The notes beneath the pieces were generated by a model. It had not been told where the DNA came from, did no database searches, and saw nothing but the letters and a program-made list of their open reading frames with translations. A stretch of DNA of 64,000 bases from Rhodospirillaceae bacterium (lineage in GTDB: Bacteria; Pseudomonadota; Alphaproteobacteria; CACIAM-22H2), in contig JALHMR010000014.1 in NCBI GenBank assembly GCA_022843945.1, positions 57,075 through 121,074 on the forward strand, given 5' to 3'. Below, piece by piece: positions 42,017 through 52,446 of the stretch (the first letter of the stretch is position 1; the number at the start of each line of letters is the position of its first letter). Position numbers and translations under genes: made by a program.

Positions 42017-43843
42017 CTATTTCTGCGCCACGCGCAGCATGGCCGAGGAGGTGTGCGGGTCGTAGCCCGGATCGACGCGCACGTCGACGACGCAGGGCTT
42101 GCCCGACTTCACCACCGCGATGGCCTCGGTCAGGGCCGCCACCAGCTTCTTGGGATCGTCGACCGGACCGATGCCGACGCAGCCCTGGGCGCGGGCCATG
42201 CCGGCGAGATCGATATCGGGCTCGCGAATCTGCTGGCCGACCCAGCGGTTGGCGACCGGCCGGCCACGCTCCTTGGCGACGCGCTCCTGGTGCAGCTCGT
42301 CGTTGAAGAAGGAGCGGTTGTTGGCCAGCACCACCAGCATGGGGATGTGGTAGTGCGCCGCGGTCCACATGGCGGTGTTGGCCATGAGGAAATCGCCGTC
42401 GCCCAGGATGGCGATGGGGATACGCTCGCTGCCCATGTCGCGCAGCGCCAATGCTGCACCCACAGAGACGCCGGGGCCGCCGCCGATGCCGCCGCCGCCC
42501 TCGGAGCCGATGTAGTCCAGGGGGTGGCGGAACTCCCAGAGGTCGGCACCCCAGCTCAGCGGCACGTGCAGAAGGCAGGAGGTCTGCGAGCCGAGTGCTG
42601 CCTGCAGGCCGGTGGCTAGCAGCGGCACGTTTAGCGACTTCGCGGTCTCGAGCTCGGCAACCGGCGGCGGCCCTTTGCGCGGCGTGGCGGCCGGCAGAGC
42701 CGGCGCCTTCGGCCGCAGGGCGCGAATGGCTGCCAGCAGATGCGGCACGGTCGTATCCGGCTCGGCGAGGAGATAGGCGTCGACCGGCGGCAGGCCCTGA
42801 TGGTCCATGCTCCAGCCATTGTGGATCTGCTGGTCGACCGAGACCTGCACGATCTTCGCCGTCACCGGCTTGCCGCCGAAGGACTGCTTGAGGGCACCGG
42901 CCACATCGACCCAGTCGAGGCTGAGGATGGCATCGGCGGAGGCCAGCAGCTCCGTGGCCGCGGCGGGCAGGATGTTGACCGGCCCCACCGCATGCAGCGG
43001 GTGCTCGGTGGGAAAGCCGGCGCCGATCTTGTTATCGGTGATGACGCGCGCGCCAATCGCCTCGACCAGCTCGATGCGCCGCTGCCAGGCGCCGGTATCA
43101 CGGGAGACCCGGCCCATCAGCACCACGGGCTTCTTCGCCGCGGTCAGGATCTCGGCGGCGCGCTTCACCACCTCGACCGCGGGCACGGCCGGCGGCGGCG
43201 GGGCATAACGCGCGATATCCGGCACCGGCGGTGCCGCCTCGATCGGGTCTTCCTGCAGGCTTGAGTCGAGATTGATGTAGACCGGACCGCAGGGGGCGGT
43301 GCGCGTCAGCATGTTGGCGCGCAGCAGGGCTTCCTGCGCCGCCGCGACCGAGGCCGGCTGGTCGTCCCATTTGGTATAGGGGCGGATCAGCGCACCCTGG
43401 TCACGGGCAGTGTGGATCCAGTCGATCCACGGGCGGCGGCGCGCCGCATCCACAGGCCCGGTGGCGCCCAGCATGATCATCGGCATGCGGTCGCACCAGG
43501 CGTTGAAAATGGACATGGTGGCGTGCATCAATCCGACATTGCTGTGCAGGCCGACCAGCAGCGGCTTGCCGGTGACCTTGGCATAGCCTTGGGCGATGGA
43601 GACGGCGCTTTCCTCGTGCAGGCAGAGCAGCATCTGCGGCTCGGTATTGCCGAGGTGGTTGACCAGGCTGTCGTGCAGGCCGCGATAGCTGGCGCCGGGG
43701 TTGAGCGCGATGTAGGGGATATCGAGGGCGCGCAAGACCGCGGCGAAGGCATCGCTGCCCCACAGCCGGTTCGAAGGTTCGCCAGGGATGGGACGGTCAA
43801 CCTTCTGCTGCCCGGCCGGGGTTTTTTCCGATCGCACGCGCAC
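42017..43843 (-). CDS. Thiamine-diphosphate-dependent enzyme, acetolactate synthase/benzoylformate decarboxylase-like
   Basis: A 608-residue enzyme with the three-domain layout of this family. The N-terminal pyrimidine-binding domain has the catalytic Glu in LCLHEESAVSIAQGYAKVTG. A central domain spans about residues 215-380. The C-terminal ThDP domain has the metal motif GDGDFLMANTAM...NNRSFFND. It starts at a GTG (43843) after GGGAGG. Members cleave or join 2-oxo acids or activated aldehydes; the acceptor and donor here are unknown. As first gene of the importer operon it probably acts on the imported compound. Confidence 0.88.
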   Translation of the reverse strand: MRVRSEKTPAGQQKVDRPIPGEPSNRLWGSDAFAAVLRALDIPYIALNPGASYRGLHDSLVNHLGNTEPQMLLCLHEESAVSIAQGYAKVTGKPLLVGLHSNVGLMHATMSIFNAWCDRMPMIMLGATGPVDAARRRPWIDWIHTARDQGALIRPYTKWDDQPASVAAAQEALLRANMLTRTAPCGPVYINLDSSLQEDPIEAAPPVPDIARYAPPPPAVPAVEVVKRAAEILTAAKKPVVLMGRVSRDTGAWQRRIELVEAIGARVITDNKIGAGFPTEHPLHAVGPVNILPAAATELLASADAILSLDWVDVAGALKQSFGGKPVTAKIVQVSVDQQIHNGWSMDHQGLPPVDAYLLAEPDTTVPHLLAAIRALRPKAPALPAATPRKGPPPVAELETAKSLNVPLLATGLQAALGSQTSCLLHVPLSWGADLWEFRHPLDYIGSEGGGGIGGGPGVSVGAALALRDMGSERIPIAILGDGDFLMANTAMWTAAHYHIPMLVVLANNRSFFNDELHQERVAKERGRPVANRWVGQQIREPDIDLAGMARAQGCVGIGPVDDPKKLVAALTEAIAVVKSGKPCVVDVRVDPGYDPHTSSAMLRVAQK

Positions 43844-43907
43844 AGTTTCCTCCCGTCCCGCCCGATTTATTCCGTATGCGGACTATGCCACTTCCGCCAG
43901 CCCTCGC

Positions 43908-44615
43908 CTATCCCGACGTGAGGCCCTTGGCCGACAGGATACCCTCCCGGACCCGTTGCCGCAGCCCCGGGTCGGCCGCCGAACCGTCGTCGACCGTATG
44001 GCCCAGATGCAGGACATAGGCCCGGTCCGCCACCTCGAGCGCCGCGGCGGCATTCTGCTCCGCCAACAGCACCGCGACACCATCGCTGGCGATGGCCCGC
44101 AGCCGCGCCAGCAGTTCGTCGGTGAGCAGCGGCGACAGGCCCAGAGATGGTTCGTCGAGCAACAGGAGCTTTGGCCTGGCCATCAGGGCACGTCCGACGG
44201 CCAGCATCTGCTGCTCGCCGCCGGAAAGCTGCCAGCCTGGCGCGTCGCGCCGGTTGGCCAGCGGCGGGAACAGTTTATAGACCGTGTCGAGGCTGGCCCC
44301 GGGTGCGGCCGCCACGTTCAGATTCTCTTCGACCGTGAGCCCGGGAAACACCCGCCGGCCTTCCGGGCAATAGCCGAGTCCACGCCGCGCCCGGCTCCAG
44401 GCCGGCCCGGTGAGCGGCGTGCCGTCGAACATGATCTCCCCTGACGTGACGGGCACCAGGCCCATGAGCGCGCGCAGGAGCGTGCTCTTGCCCGCCCCGT
44501 TAGCGCCGACCAGGGCAACGATCTCGCCTGAATTCACGCGCAGCGAAACGCCATGCAACGCCGTCACCGGCCCATGGCCGACCACAAGATCGGCGATATC
44601 GAGCAGGGCCGTCAT
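43908..44615 (-). CDS. Branched-chain amino-acid-type ABC transporter ATP-binding protein (LivF-like)
   Basis: A 235-residue ATPase of the LivF branch. Walker A GANGAGKST (about residues 37-45), GYCPEGRRVFPGLTVEENL (typical LivF Q-loop region), signature QLSGGEQQMLAVGRALM and Walker B LLLLDEPSLGLSP. Its ATG overlaps the stop of the fused LivM-LivG gene (ATGA). Last gene of the operon, which imports branched-chain amino acids, amides or aromatic acids. Confidence 0.94.
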   Translation of the reverse strand: MTALLDIADLVVGHGPVTALHGVSLRVNSGEIVALVGANGAGKSTLLRALMGLVPVTSGEIMFDGTPLTGPAWSRARRGLGYCPEGRRVFPGLTVEENLNVAAAPGASLDTVYKLFPPLANRRDAPGWQLSGGEQQMLAVGRALMARPKLLLLDEPSLGLSPLLTDELLARLRAIASDGVAVLLAEQNAAAALEVADRAYVLHLGHTVDDGSAADPGLRQRVREGILSAKGLTSG

Positions 44616-46378
44616 GCCTGCTCTCCCCGCCGCCCCAGATACGCCTCGATCACCCGTGGATCGGCCTGGACCTCTTCCGGCGTGCCGTTGGCAATGACGC
44701 GACCGACGTTAAGACAGATAAGCCGATCGGCCAGCGGCATGAGGAACGGCATGTTGTGCTCGACGATGAGCATCGTGATGCCGTCGTCGCGCAAGATCTC
44801 GACACGGCGAGCCAGATCCGCCTGCTCGCTCTCGCTCAACCCGGCAGCCGGCTCGTCGAGCAGCAGCAGGCTGGGCTGGAGAGCCAGAGCACGGGCGATC
44901 TCGACACGCCGCCGCGTGCCATGCGGCAGATCGCCGCAGGGCCGGCCCATCTCCTCGCCCAGGCCGATACGCTCCAGGAGAAAGCGCGCCTGCCGACGGG
45001 CGCGCTCCAGGGTGGGATCACGCCCGACCGCCAGGAGCGCCTGGCGCAAGCCAGCGCCTTCGAAGGCCGCGCGCGCCACGGCGACATTGTCGATGGCGGT
45101 CAGCTCGTCGACCAGGTCGAGGTTCTGGAAGGTGCGGGCAAGGCCACGCCGGGCGATGGTGTCCGGTCGCAGACCGCCCAGCGGCTCGCCGGCAAAGCGC
45201 ACAGCCCCGTTCTCTGCCTGAAGCAGTCCGGTGATAACGTTGATCAAGGTCGTCTTGCCGGAACCATTGGGACCAATCAGGCCAACAATCTCGCCCCGCT
45301 TCAGCGCCAGCGACACGCCGTCCACCGCGCGCACGCCACCGAAGCGCTTGCGCAGGTCGCTGACGGCGAGCAGAGGTTCCCTCGGTATAAGCTTTGATCG
45401 TGGAGGCAGCGGCTCTGCCGTGGGCAGGGTTTCGGGTGCCTGCGGCCAGCGCCGCTCCAGCTCGCCGACGAGGCCGTCGGGCGCCAGCACGATCATGGCC
45501 AGCAGCGCCACGCCATAGGCGATCAGGTAATAGCTCTCCAGGAAGCGGAACCACTCCGGCAGGTGGACGAGCAGCACGGCGCCTACTATGGCCCCGGCGA
45601 TGCGCGTGCGCCCACCGACCACGGTCATCGCCAGCACGGCGACCATCACGTGGAACTCCAGCGCCTCGGGCGAGACGACGCGCAGGGTGTGAACGAACAG
45701 CGCGCCCGCCGCGCCGGCATAGGCGGCGCTGAACAGAAAGGTTCTGAGACGCAGCCGCGCGATGTCGATGCCGACACACTGCGCCGCCGTGGCGCTGGCC
45801 CGCATGAGCTGGAAGGCCTTGCCGTACAGGCCGCCGGTGATCCTCTGCGCGACAAAGGCGCCGGCGATGACCCAGGCCCAGACGAAGAGCAGCAAGGGCC
45901 AACCGCGCGGCAGCGAAAGGCCGAGGATCTCCACGCCGGGCACGCCGGGAATGCCGTTGGCGCCGCCGGTCAGCGGCTCGGCCAGCAGACAGACCAGCAG
46001 CAGCACCTGGGCGATACCCAGGGTGGCGAGCGCGAAATAATGCGTCTCGAGGCGCAGGACCGGCGCGGCGACCACGGCCGCCAGCAGCACCGGCAGCGCG
46101 ATCGACAGCGGGAAAGTCACGAGGAAGCCCTGGCCGTAGCGCGCACCCAGGATGCCGGTGACATAGGCACCGAGGCCGAAGAAGGCGCCCTGGGTCAGGG
46201 CCAGCGCACCGGCATGGCCGAAGACGAACTGGTAGCCGAGGACCAGCAGGGCATAGATGCCGGCGAGGGTGAAAACGCGCAGGTCGTACGGCGTCGAGAA
46301 GACCAGCGGCCAGGCCACGAGGAGGAGCGCGCCGAGCGCCAGCGGTCCGTGCCGGCCGTTCTGGAGCGTTGCGATCAT
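44612..46378 (-). CDS. Fused permease and ATPase of branched-chain amino-acid-type importer (LivM-LivG)
   Basis: A 588-residue protein. Residues about 1-310 are a LivM-type permease with around nine hydrophobic segments (including GYQFVFGHAGALALTQGAFF near residue 48). Residues about 335-588 are a LivG-type ATPase with Walker A GPNGSGKTTLINVITG, signature DLPHGTRRRVEIARAL and Walker B LLLLDEPAAGLSESE. The two parts are joined by a proline-rich linker. The fusion is common in proteobacterial Liv systems of uncertain specificity. Overlaps its neighbours by ATGA on both sides. Confidence 0.94.
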   Translation of the reverse strand: MIATLQNGRHGPLALGALLLVAWPLVFSTPYDLRVFTLAGIYALLVLGYQFVFGHAGALALTQGAFFGLGAYVTGILGARYGQGFLVTFPLSIALPVLLAAVVAAPVLRLETHYFALATLGIAQVLLLVCLLAEPLTGGANGIPGVPGVEILGLSLPRGWPLLLFVWAWVIAGAFVAQRITGGLYGKAFQLMRASATAAQCVGIDIARLRLRTFLFSAAYAGAAGALFVHTLRVVSPEALEFHVMVAVLAMTVVGGRTRIAGAIVGAVLLVHLPEWFRFLESYYLIAYGVALLAMIVLAPDGLVGELERRWPQAPETLPTAEPLPPRSKLIPREPLLAVSDLRKRFGGVRAVDGVSLALKRGEIVGLIGPNGSGKTTLINVITGLLQAENGAVRFAGEPLGGLRPDTIARRGLARTFQNLDLVDELTAIDNVAVARAAFEGAGLRQALLAVGRDPTLERARRQARFLLERIGLGEEMGRPCGDLPHGTRRRVEIARALALQPSLLLLDEPAAGLSESEQADLARRVEILRDDGITMLIVEHNMPFLMPLADRLICLNVGRVIANGTPEEVQADPRVIEAYLGRRGEQA

Positions 46379-47289
46379 GCGCGGCGCTGCACCGCTTCGC
46401 CGAACAGCCCCTGCGGCCGGACGACAAGAACGACGAGCAGCATGAGGTAGAGCAGGATCGTGGCGATGGTCTGCGAGAACAGCCAGGAGGCGCCCGGCAG
46501 GCCCGCCAGCCCCGGCACGATCAGCGGCAGCGACGGCAGCATGACCTCGAACAGCGCGATCAGCAGGGCGCCGACGACGGCACCGGGCACGCTGCCCCAG
46601 CCGCCGATGACCACGGCGATGTAGGCCTTGAGGATGTAGTTGCCGCCATCGGTGGGCGTGACGAAGAAGGTATTGGCCAGCAGCAGCCCGGCGGCGCCGG
46701 CATAGGCGGCCGCTATTGCGAAGGTGGCGGCGATGACGTGATTGACCCGGATGCCGAGCGCTTCGGCCATCTCGCGGTCCTGGGCCGTGGCGCGCAGCCT
46801 GCGGCCCAGCGCCGTGCGCTGGAAGAGAACATATTGGGCGGCGATCATCACGGCGGCGACGGCGATGATGGCCAGCGCCTGGCGGCTGACCACGATGCCG
46901 CCAAGCTCGACCAGGCCGCCGGCAAAGAGCGGCGGGGCGGCGCGCGGCTCGGCGCCGAACAAGGCGTTCGCCAGGTTCTGCAGGATGATGCCGACGGCGA
47001 TCGTGGAGATGAACACCGAAACCGGCGGCCGCGACTTGAGCGGGAAATAGGCCACCGCCGCTAGCGCCCGGCCGATCAGCGCCATCACCACCAGGACCAG
47101 CGGCAGCAGGACGATTCCGGGGACCGGCAGCAGCATGCCGAAGGCGACGGCGACGAAGCCGCCGGCCATCACCAGGTCACCTTGCGCGAAGTTGACGGCG
47201 TTGACCGCGTTGAGGATCAGCACGAAGCCCAGCGCCAGCAGCGCGTAGGCCGATCCCAAGGCAAGGCTGTTGACCAGAACCTGAAGCAA
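46375..47289 (-). CDS. Branched-chain amino-acid-type ABC transporter permease (LivH-like)
   Basis: A 304-residue inner-membrane permease with about eight hydrophobic segments. The opening GSAYALLALGFVLILNAVNA and NFAQGDLVMAGGFVAV are LivH signatures, and RALGLRVNHV-like contact sequence is seen as EALGIRVNHVIAATFAIAAA. It pairs with the permease half of the fused protein downstream, whose start overlaps its stop (ATGA). Confidence 0.93.
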   Translation of the reverse strand: MLQVLVNSLALGSAYALLALGFVLILNAVNAVNFAQGDLVMAGGFVAVAFGMLLPVPGIVLLPLVLVVMALIGRALAAVAYFPLKSRPPVSVFISTIAVGIILQNLANALFGAEPRAAPPLFAGGLVELGGIVVSRQALAIIAVAAVMIAAQYVLFQRTALGRRLRATAQDREMAEALGIRVNHVIAATFAIAAAYAGAAGLLLANTFFVTPTDGGNYILKAYIAVVIGGWGSVPGAVVGALLIALFEVMLPSLPLIVPGLAGLPGASWLFSQTIATILLYLMLLVVLVVRPQGLFGEAVQRRA

Positions 47290-47325
47290 CGGGCTTCCCC
47301 CTCGCCCGTCCCGGCCGCCCCTTGT

Positions 47326-48450
47326 CTAGCGTGTTACGGCGAGGATCTCGTCGTAGCGCTTGGCGATCCGGGGAACGCGCGTCTGGCCATCGTAACAGAC
47401 GATGACCGCCGAGTGCGCCATGTTGCCCTTGCCGTCTGAACGATAGGTCATGGCCACGCCTTTATGGCTGCCCGTACTTAAGGCCTGGGTCACCGCGGCG
47501 GCGTTGCTCGCTCCCTTGGCCACGGCCTCGAGCACCATCATCACACCATCGTACTGGCCCAGCGCAAAGCCATCCGGCTCGGCGTTGAACTCGCGCCGGT
47601 ACTGCTCAAGGAAACGGTCGGCTTCGGGCGTGCCGCCGGAGACCGGCGAGGCATTGGTCTCGGCGCATACCCCCGCAAGCTCCGCCGGCTCCAGCAAGGC
47701 CGCCGTCGGCGGCTGGTGCATGGCCGAGCCCGAGACAATCGGCAGGCGCAGGTTCATGGCGGCCGCCTGGCGGATGACCAGTGCGGTGGAAGGCGCGTGC
47801 AGATGCAGCAGCAGCACATCCGGGTTGGCGGCCTTGGCCTTGCCGAGGACCGGCGACATGTCGCGCACCGCGACCTCGATGGACTCCTCGAAGACGATCT
47901 CGATGCCCGCCTTGTGGGCGTTCTCCTGCAGATGCTGGCGGCCGCTCTGGCCGTAGGCGGTGGTCTGATAGATCAGCGCCGCCCGCCTGGCGCGCAGCTC
48001 CTCGGCGGCGTAGCGGATATGCGCCGCCTTGACCACCGCATCGCCGGGGAAGAAACGGAAGACGTAAGGATTGTTGCGCTCGGTGATCGAGGCGGTGCCG
48101 GACACCGTGACCAGCGGCACCTTGTTCTCCTGCGCCACCGGCAGCATGGCCAGCATCTGGGTGCCGAGCATCGAGGCGACGACGGCGGTCACCGGCCCGC
48201 GGCTGATGGCGCGCTCCAGCGCATTGACCGCGGTTTCCGGGGCGACGCCCGTATCCGAGACATCGTACGTGACCCGCACCCCGGCCGGCGCATTCTTGAT
48301 TGCCAGCAGTGCGCCGTTGCGCTGGCTGGTTCCTTCGAGCGACAGGAACCCGGTGATCGGCACGAGAACCGGGATCGATGCGTCCGCGGCTACCACGGAC
48401 ACGGGGGCCAGCGTCAAAAAACCGACCGCCAAGGCGATGAAGCGCCGCAT
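47326..48450 (-). CDS. Branched-chain amino-acid-type ABC transporter substrate-binding protein (LivJ/K-like)
   Basis: A 374-residue periplasmic binding protein of type I fold, first gene of the Liv operon. The signal peptide is RRFIALAVGFLTLAPVSVVAA. The mature start IPVLVPITGFLSLEGTSQRN is the usual ligand-contact region of Peripla_BP_6 proteins. Later LIYQTTAYGQSGRQHLQENA and DVLLLHLHAPSTALVIRQAA follow the family pattern. Ligand unknown: these receptors bind leucine-type amino acids, urea, amides or aromatic acids. Confidence 0.91.
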   Translation of the reverse strand: MRRFIALAVGFLTLAPVSVVAADASIPVLVPITGFLSLEGTSQRNGALLAIKNAPAGVRVTYDVSDTGVAPETAVNALERAISRGPVTAVVASMLGTQMLAMLPVAQENKVPLVTVSGTASITERNNPYVFRFFPGDAVVKAAHIRYAAEELRARRAALIYQTTAYGQSGRQHLQENAHKAGIEIVFEESIEVAVRDMSPVLGKAKAANPDVLLLHLHAPSTALVIRQAAAMNLRLPIVSGSAMHQPPTAALLEPAELAGVCAETNASPVSGGTPEADRFLEQYRREFNAEPDGFALGQYDGVMMVLEAVAKGASNAAAVTQALSTGSHKGVAMTYRSDGKGNMAHSAVIVCYDGQTRVPRIAKRYDEILAVTR

Positions 48451-48506
48451 CTCGAACCCCTTACCGAATCAGGAGAGGCCGATTGAAGGGCAGATTCAGC
48501 GCGGGG

Positions 48507-48996
48507 TCAAACGGCCTTGGCGCCCGCCGCGCGCCGGCGCTCGACCGGCGCGCGGCCGTCGCCGGTTGGCTGGTAAAACACGCTGAAGGCGCTGGTGCCC
48601 GCCTGCCAGGCCGTGACGGGATCCGCCTTTTCCATCTCGAAGGCATCGAAGCCGCAGCGTTGCATGAACAGGAGCTGGTCGTGCAGCACATTTCCCACGG
48701 CGCGGAGCTCGTGCTTGTAGCCATAGCGTTCACGCAGCAGGCGCGCCTGGCTGTAGGCACGCCCATCGGTGAATTTGGGGAATTCAAGCTCGATGACTTC
48801 GAGCCGGTCGAGATCGGGCTCGAGCTCGGCCACCGAATGCGTGTTGGACAGCCGTACGCCGAGCGGGGTGTTGCGCCCGAGCAGGGTCTCGCGCTCGGCG
48901 CGCCAGCGCTCGAAGGGCAGGATCACCGGCCCGTCGGGCGGCAACGCCTCGCCGTTGACGATCTTGTGCCAGGGATCGGCGGCGACCGCGCCGTTC

Positions 48997-49010
<14 letters not shown>
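48507..49010 (-). CDS. DUF934 domain protein of the sulfite-reduction operon
   Basis: A 167-residue protein from the ATG at 49010, overlapping the end of the sulfite reductase gene by 14 bp. The DUF934 pattern is clear: NTHSVAELEPDLDRLEVIEL, FPKFTDGRAYSQARLLRERY and AVGNVLHDQLLFMQRCGFDA. The family is found almost only beside cysI/cysH genes in proteobacteria and is thought to assist sulfite reduction, perhaps in electron delivery; no biochemical role is established. It ends the operon. Confidence 0.92.
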
Positions 49011-50652
<1,642 letters not shown>

Positions 50653-50665
50653 GGGCCGGGCTTTC

Positions 50666-50983
50666 TTAGGAGGCCGTCTCGAGCGGCCGTTGTTCCTCGA
50701 CGCTGGGGCCGAAGGCGCGGATTCTCTCGCGCGTGCTGACCGGCTGGATCGCCCCGCCCTCGGCCGTGACTTCGAACAGATACGGCTCGACCACGACGCG
50801 GTCGGCCGCGGCCTGCGTGCCGATGGCCAGCAGAGCAGCGGCCTCGTCGGCGGTGCGGGCGATGGCGCTGTCGTTGATATGGCGCGACCACGTGCCGGTG
50901 GCCGTCAGGAAAACGACGGCGCCGTCGCGCAGGCGATTGGCTGTAACGGCCTGCGTGCCTTCGAGATTCTTGGACTTGATCAT
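50666..50983 (-). CDS. DUF2849 domain protein
   Basis: A 105-residue protein typical of alphaproteobacterial sulfite-reduction operons, located between cysG and cysI. Its ATG overlaps the cysG stop (ATGA), and 13 bp separate it from cysI. The sequence (VTANRLRDGAVVFLTATGTW, then VVVEPYLFEV) looks like a small beta-rich fold. A role in sirohaem or electron handling is assumed from context only. Confidence 0.9.
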   Translation of the reverse strand: MIKSKNLEGTQAVTANRLRDGAVVFLTATGTWSRHINDSAIARTADEAAALLAIGTQAAADRVVVEPYLFEVTAEGGAIQPVSTRERIRAFGPSVEEQRPLETAS

Positions 50984-52365
50984 ACGGCGACCCTTGCTTG
51001 ATCTGGCTGCTGCGCCCAGGCAGCGGCCAGGGTGACGACCTTGCCGACGACCAGCAGCGCCGGACCCTGCCCGGCGAGCGGGGCGGCCAGCGCTTCGAGA
51101 TCGCGCACGACGCCGGTGACCACGGTCTGGGTCGGCAGCGTGCCGTTCTGGATGATGGCGACGGGTGTCGTGCGATCGAGGCCCGCAGCCATGAGTTGAT
51201 CGGCGATGGCGCCGGCCCGCGACAGGCCCATGTAAACAACGAGCGTGCGGTCGCTCTGGGCCAGGGACGCCCAATCAGCGTCGGCGCCGTCGCGCGTGTG
51301 GCCGGTGACGAAGGTGACCGACGAGGCATAGTCGCGATGGGTCAGCGGGATGCCGGCATCGGCCAGGCAGCCGATGGCCGCGGTGATGCCCGGCGCCACG
51401 ATGACCTCGATACCGTGCCGGCGGACGTGATCCATTTCCTCGCCGCCGCGGCCGAAGACGAAAGGATCGCCGCCCTTGAGACGCAGCACGCGCCGGCCCG
51501 CTTTGGCCTCGCGCAGCAGCGCCTGGTTGATCTCGTCCTGGGTATAGGCGTGGCGGCCCTTGGTCTTGCCGACATAGACCCGTAGCGCGTCGCGGCGCAC
51601 GCGGTCGAGGATCTCCGGCCCGATCAGCTCGTCGTAGAACACGATGTCGGCCTGCTGCATCAGGCGCAGCGCCCGGCCGGTCAACAGGTCCGGATCGCCC
51701 GGGCCGGCACCGACGAGGTAGACCGCCCCCGCTTGCGTATGGGCCGAGATGCGGTTGAGCAGCGGCAGCATGGCTTCACGCGCCGCGCGCTCGTTGCCGG
51801 CCAGCACCTGCTCGGCGGCCGGGCTGTCGAAAAACCGCTCCCAGAAGCGACGGCGTGACGGCGCGTCGCCGATCACCGCCCGTACAGCGCCGCGGAAACG
51901 CTGCGCAAAGCGCGCCAGGTCACCGAGGCGTGCGGGCAGCTCCAGTTCCAGCTTCGCGCGCAGCAGGCGCGCCAGCAGCGGCGCCGCCCCGCCCGACGAG
52001 ATGCCGACGACGATCGGGCTGCGGTCGATGACCGCCGGGACGATGAAGGTCGAGAGCTCGGCATGATCGACAATGTTGACCGGGATGCCGGCCTCCCGCG
52101 CCGCTGTCGCCACCGCCGGATCGGCCGTGGCGCCGATGACCACCGCGCAACCGCGCACATCCTCGGCGGCGAAGGCGCGCCGCTCGAGCACGATCTCGCC
52201 GGCCTGCGCGAGCCCTTCGATCCCAGCCGATGGCTCAGGCGTCACCACGGTCACCGCGGCGCCGGCACGCCGCAGCAGCCGCAGCTTCTGCAATGCCGGC
52301 TCGCCACTGCCGACCAGCAGCGCCTTGCGCCCCTTCAGGTCGACGAAGATCGGCAGGTAGTCCAT
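50980..52365 (-). CDS. cysG: Sirohaem synthase CysG (multifunctional)
   Basis: A 461-residue enzyme combining two parts. Residues about 1-210 are precorrin-2 dehydrogenase/sirohydrochlorin ferrochelatase (LVGSGEPALQKLRLLRRAGA and FIVPAVIDRSPIVVGISSGG). Residues about 215-455 are uroporphyrinogen-III C-methyltransferase (VYLVGAGPGDPDLLTGRALR, RLKGGDPFVFGRGGEE and GITAAIGCLADAGIPLTHRD). Together they turn uroporphyrinogen III into sirohaem, the cofactor of the CysI encoded downstream. First gene of the operon. Confidence 0.96.
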   Translation of the reverse strand: MDYLPIFVDLKGRKALLVGSGEPALQKLRLLRRAGAAVTVVTPEPSAGIEGLAQAGEIVLERRAFAAEDVRGCAVVIGATADPAVATAAREAGIPVNIVDHAELSTFIVPAVIDRSPIVVGISSGGAAPLLARLLRAKLELELPARLGDLARFAQRFRGAVRAVIGDAPSRRRFWERFFDSPAAEQVLAGNERAAREAMLPLLNRISAHTQAGAVYLVGAGPGDPDLLTGRALRLMQQADIVFYDELIGPEILDRVRRDALRVYVGKTKGRHAYTQDEINQALLREAKAGRRVLRLKGGDPFVFGRGGEEMDHVRRHGIEVIVAPGITAAIGCLADAGIPLTHRDYASSVTFVTGHTRDGADADWASLAQSDRTLVVYMGLSRAGAIADQLMAAGLDRTTPVAIIQNGTLPTQTVVTGVVRDLEALAAPLAGQGPALLVVGKVVTLAAAWAQQPDQARVAV

Positions 52366-52446
52366 CGTGCTCTCTTACAAACAGCGCGGCGAGCCGGCAA
52401 TTCGCGGCGACGCCTCACTCCTCAAAAAGGTTGCAGAACCAAGCCG

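Noticed and set aside
41117..42619. A 500-codon open frame on the plus strand.
   Set aside because: Antisense to the ABC ATPase and the ThDP enzyme, both with intact motifs.
42017..43843. Naming the ThDP enzyme sulfoacetaldehyde acetyltransferase because of the TauABC-like transporter.
   Set aside because: The N-terminal sequence does not look like Xsc as I know it; only family membership is supported.
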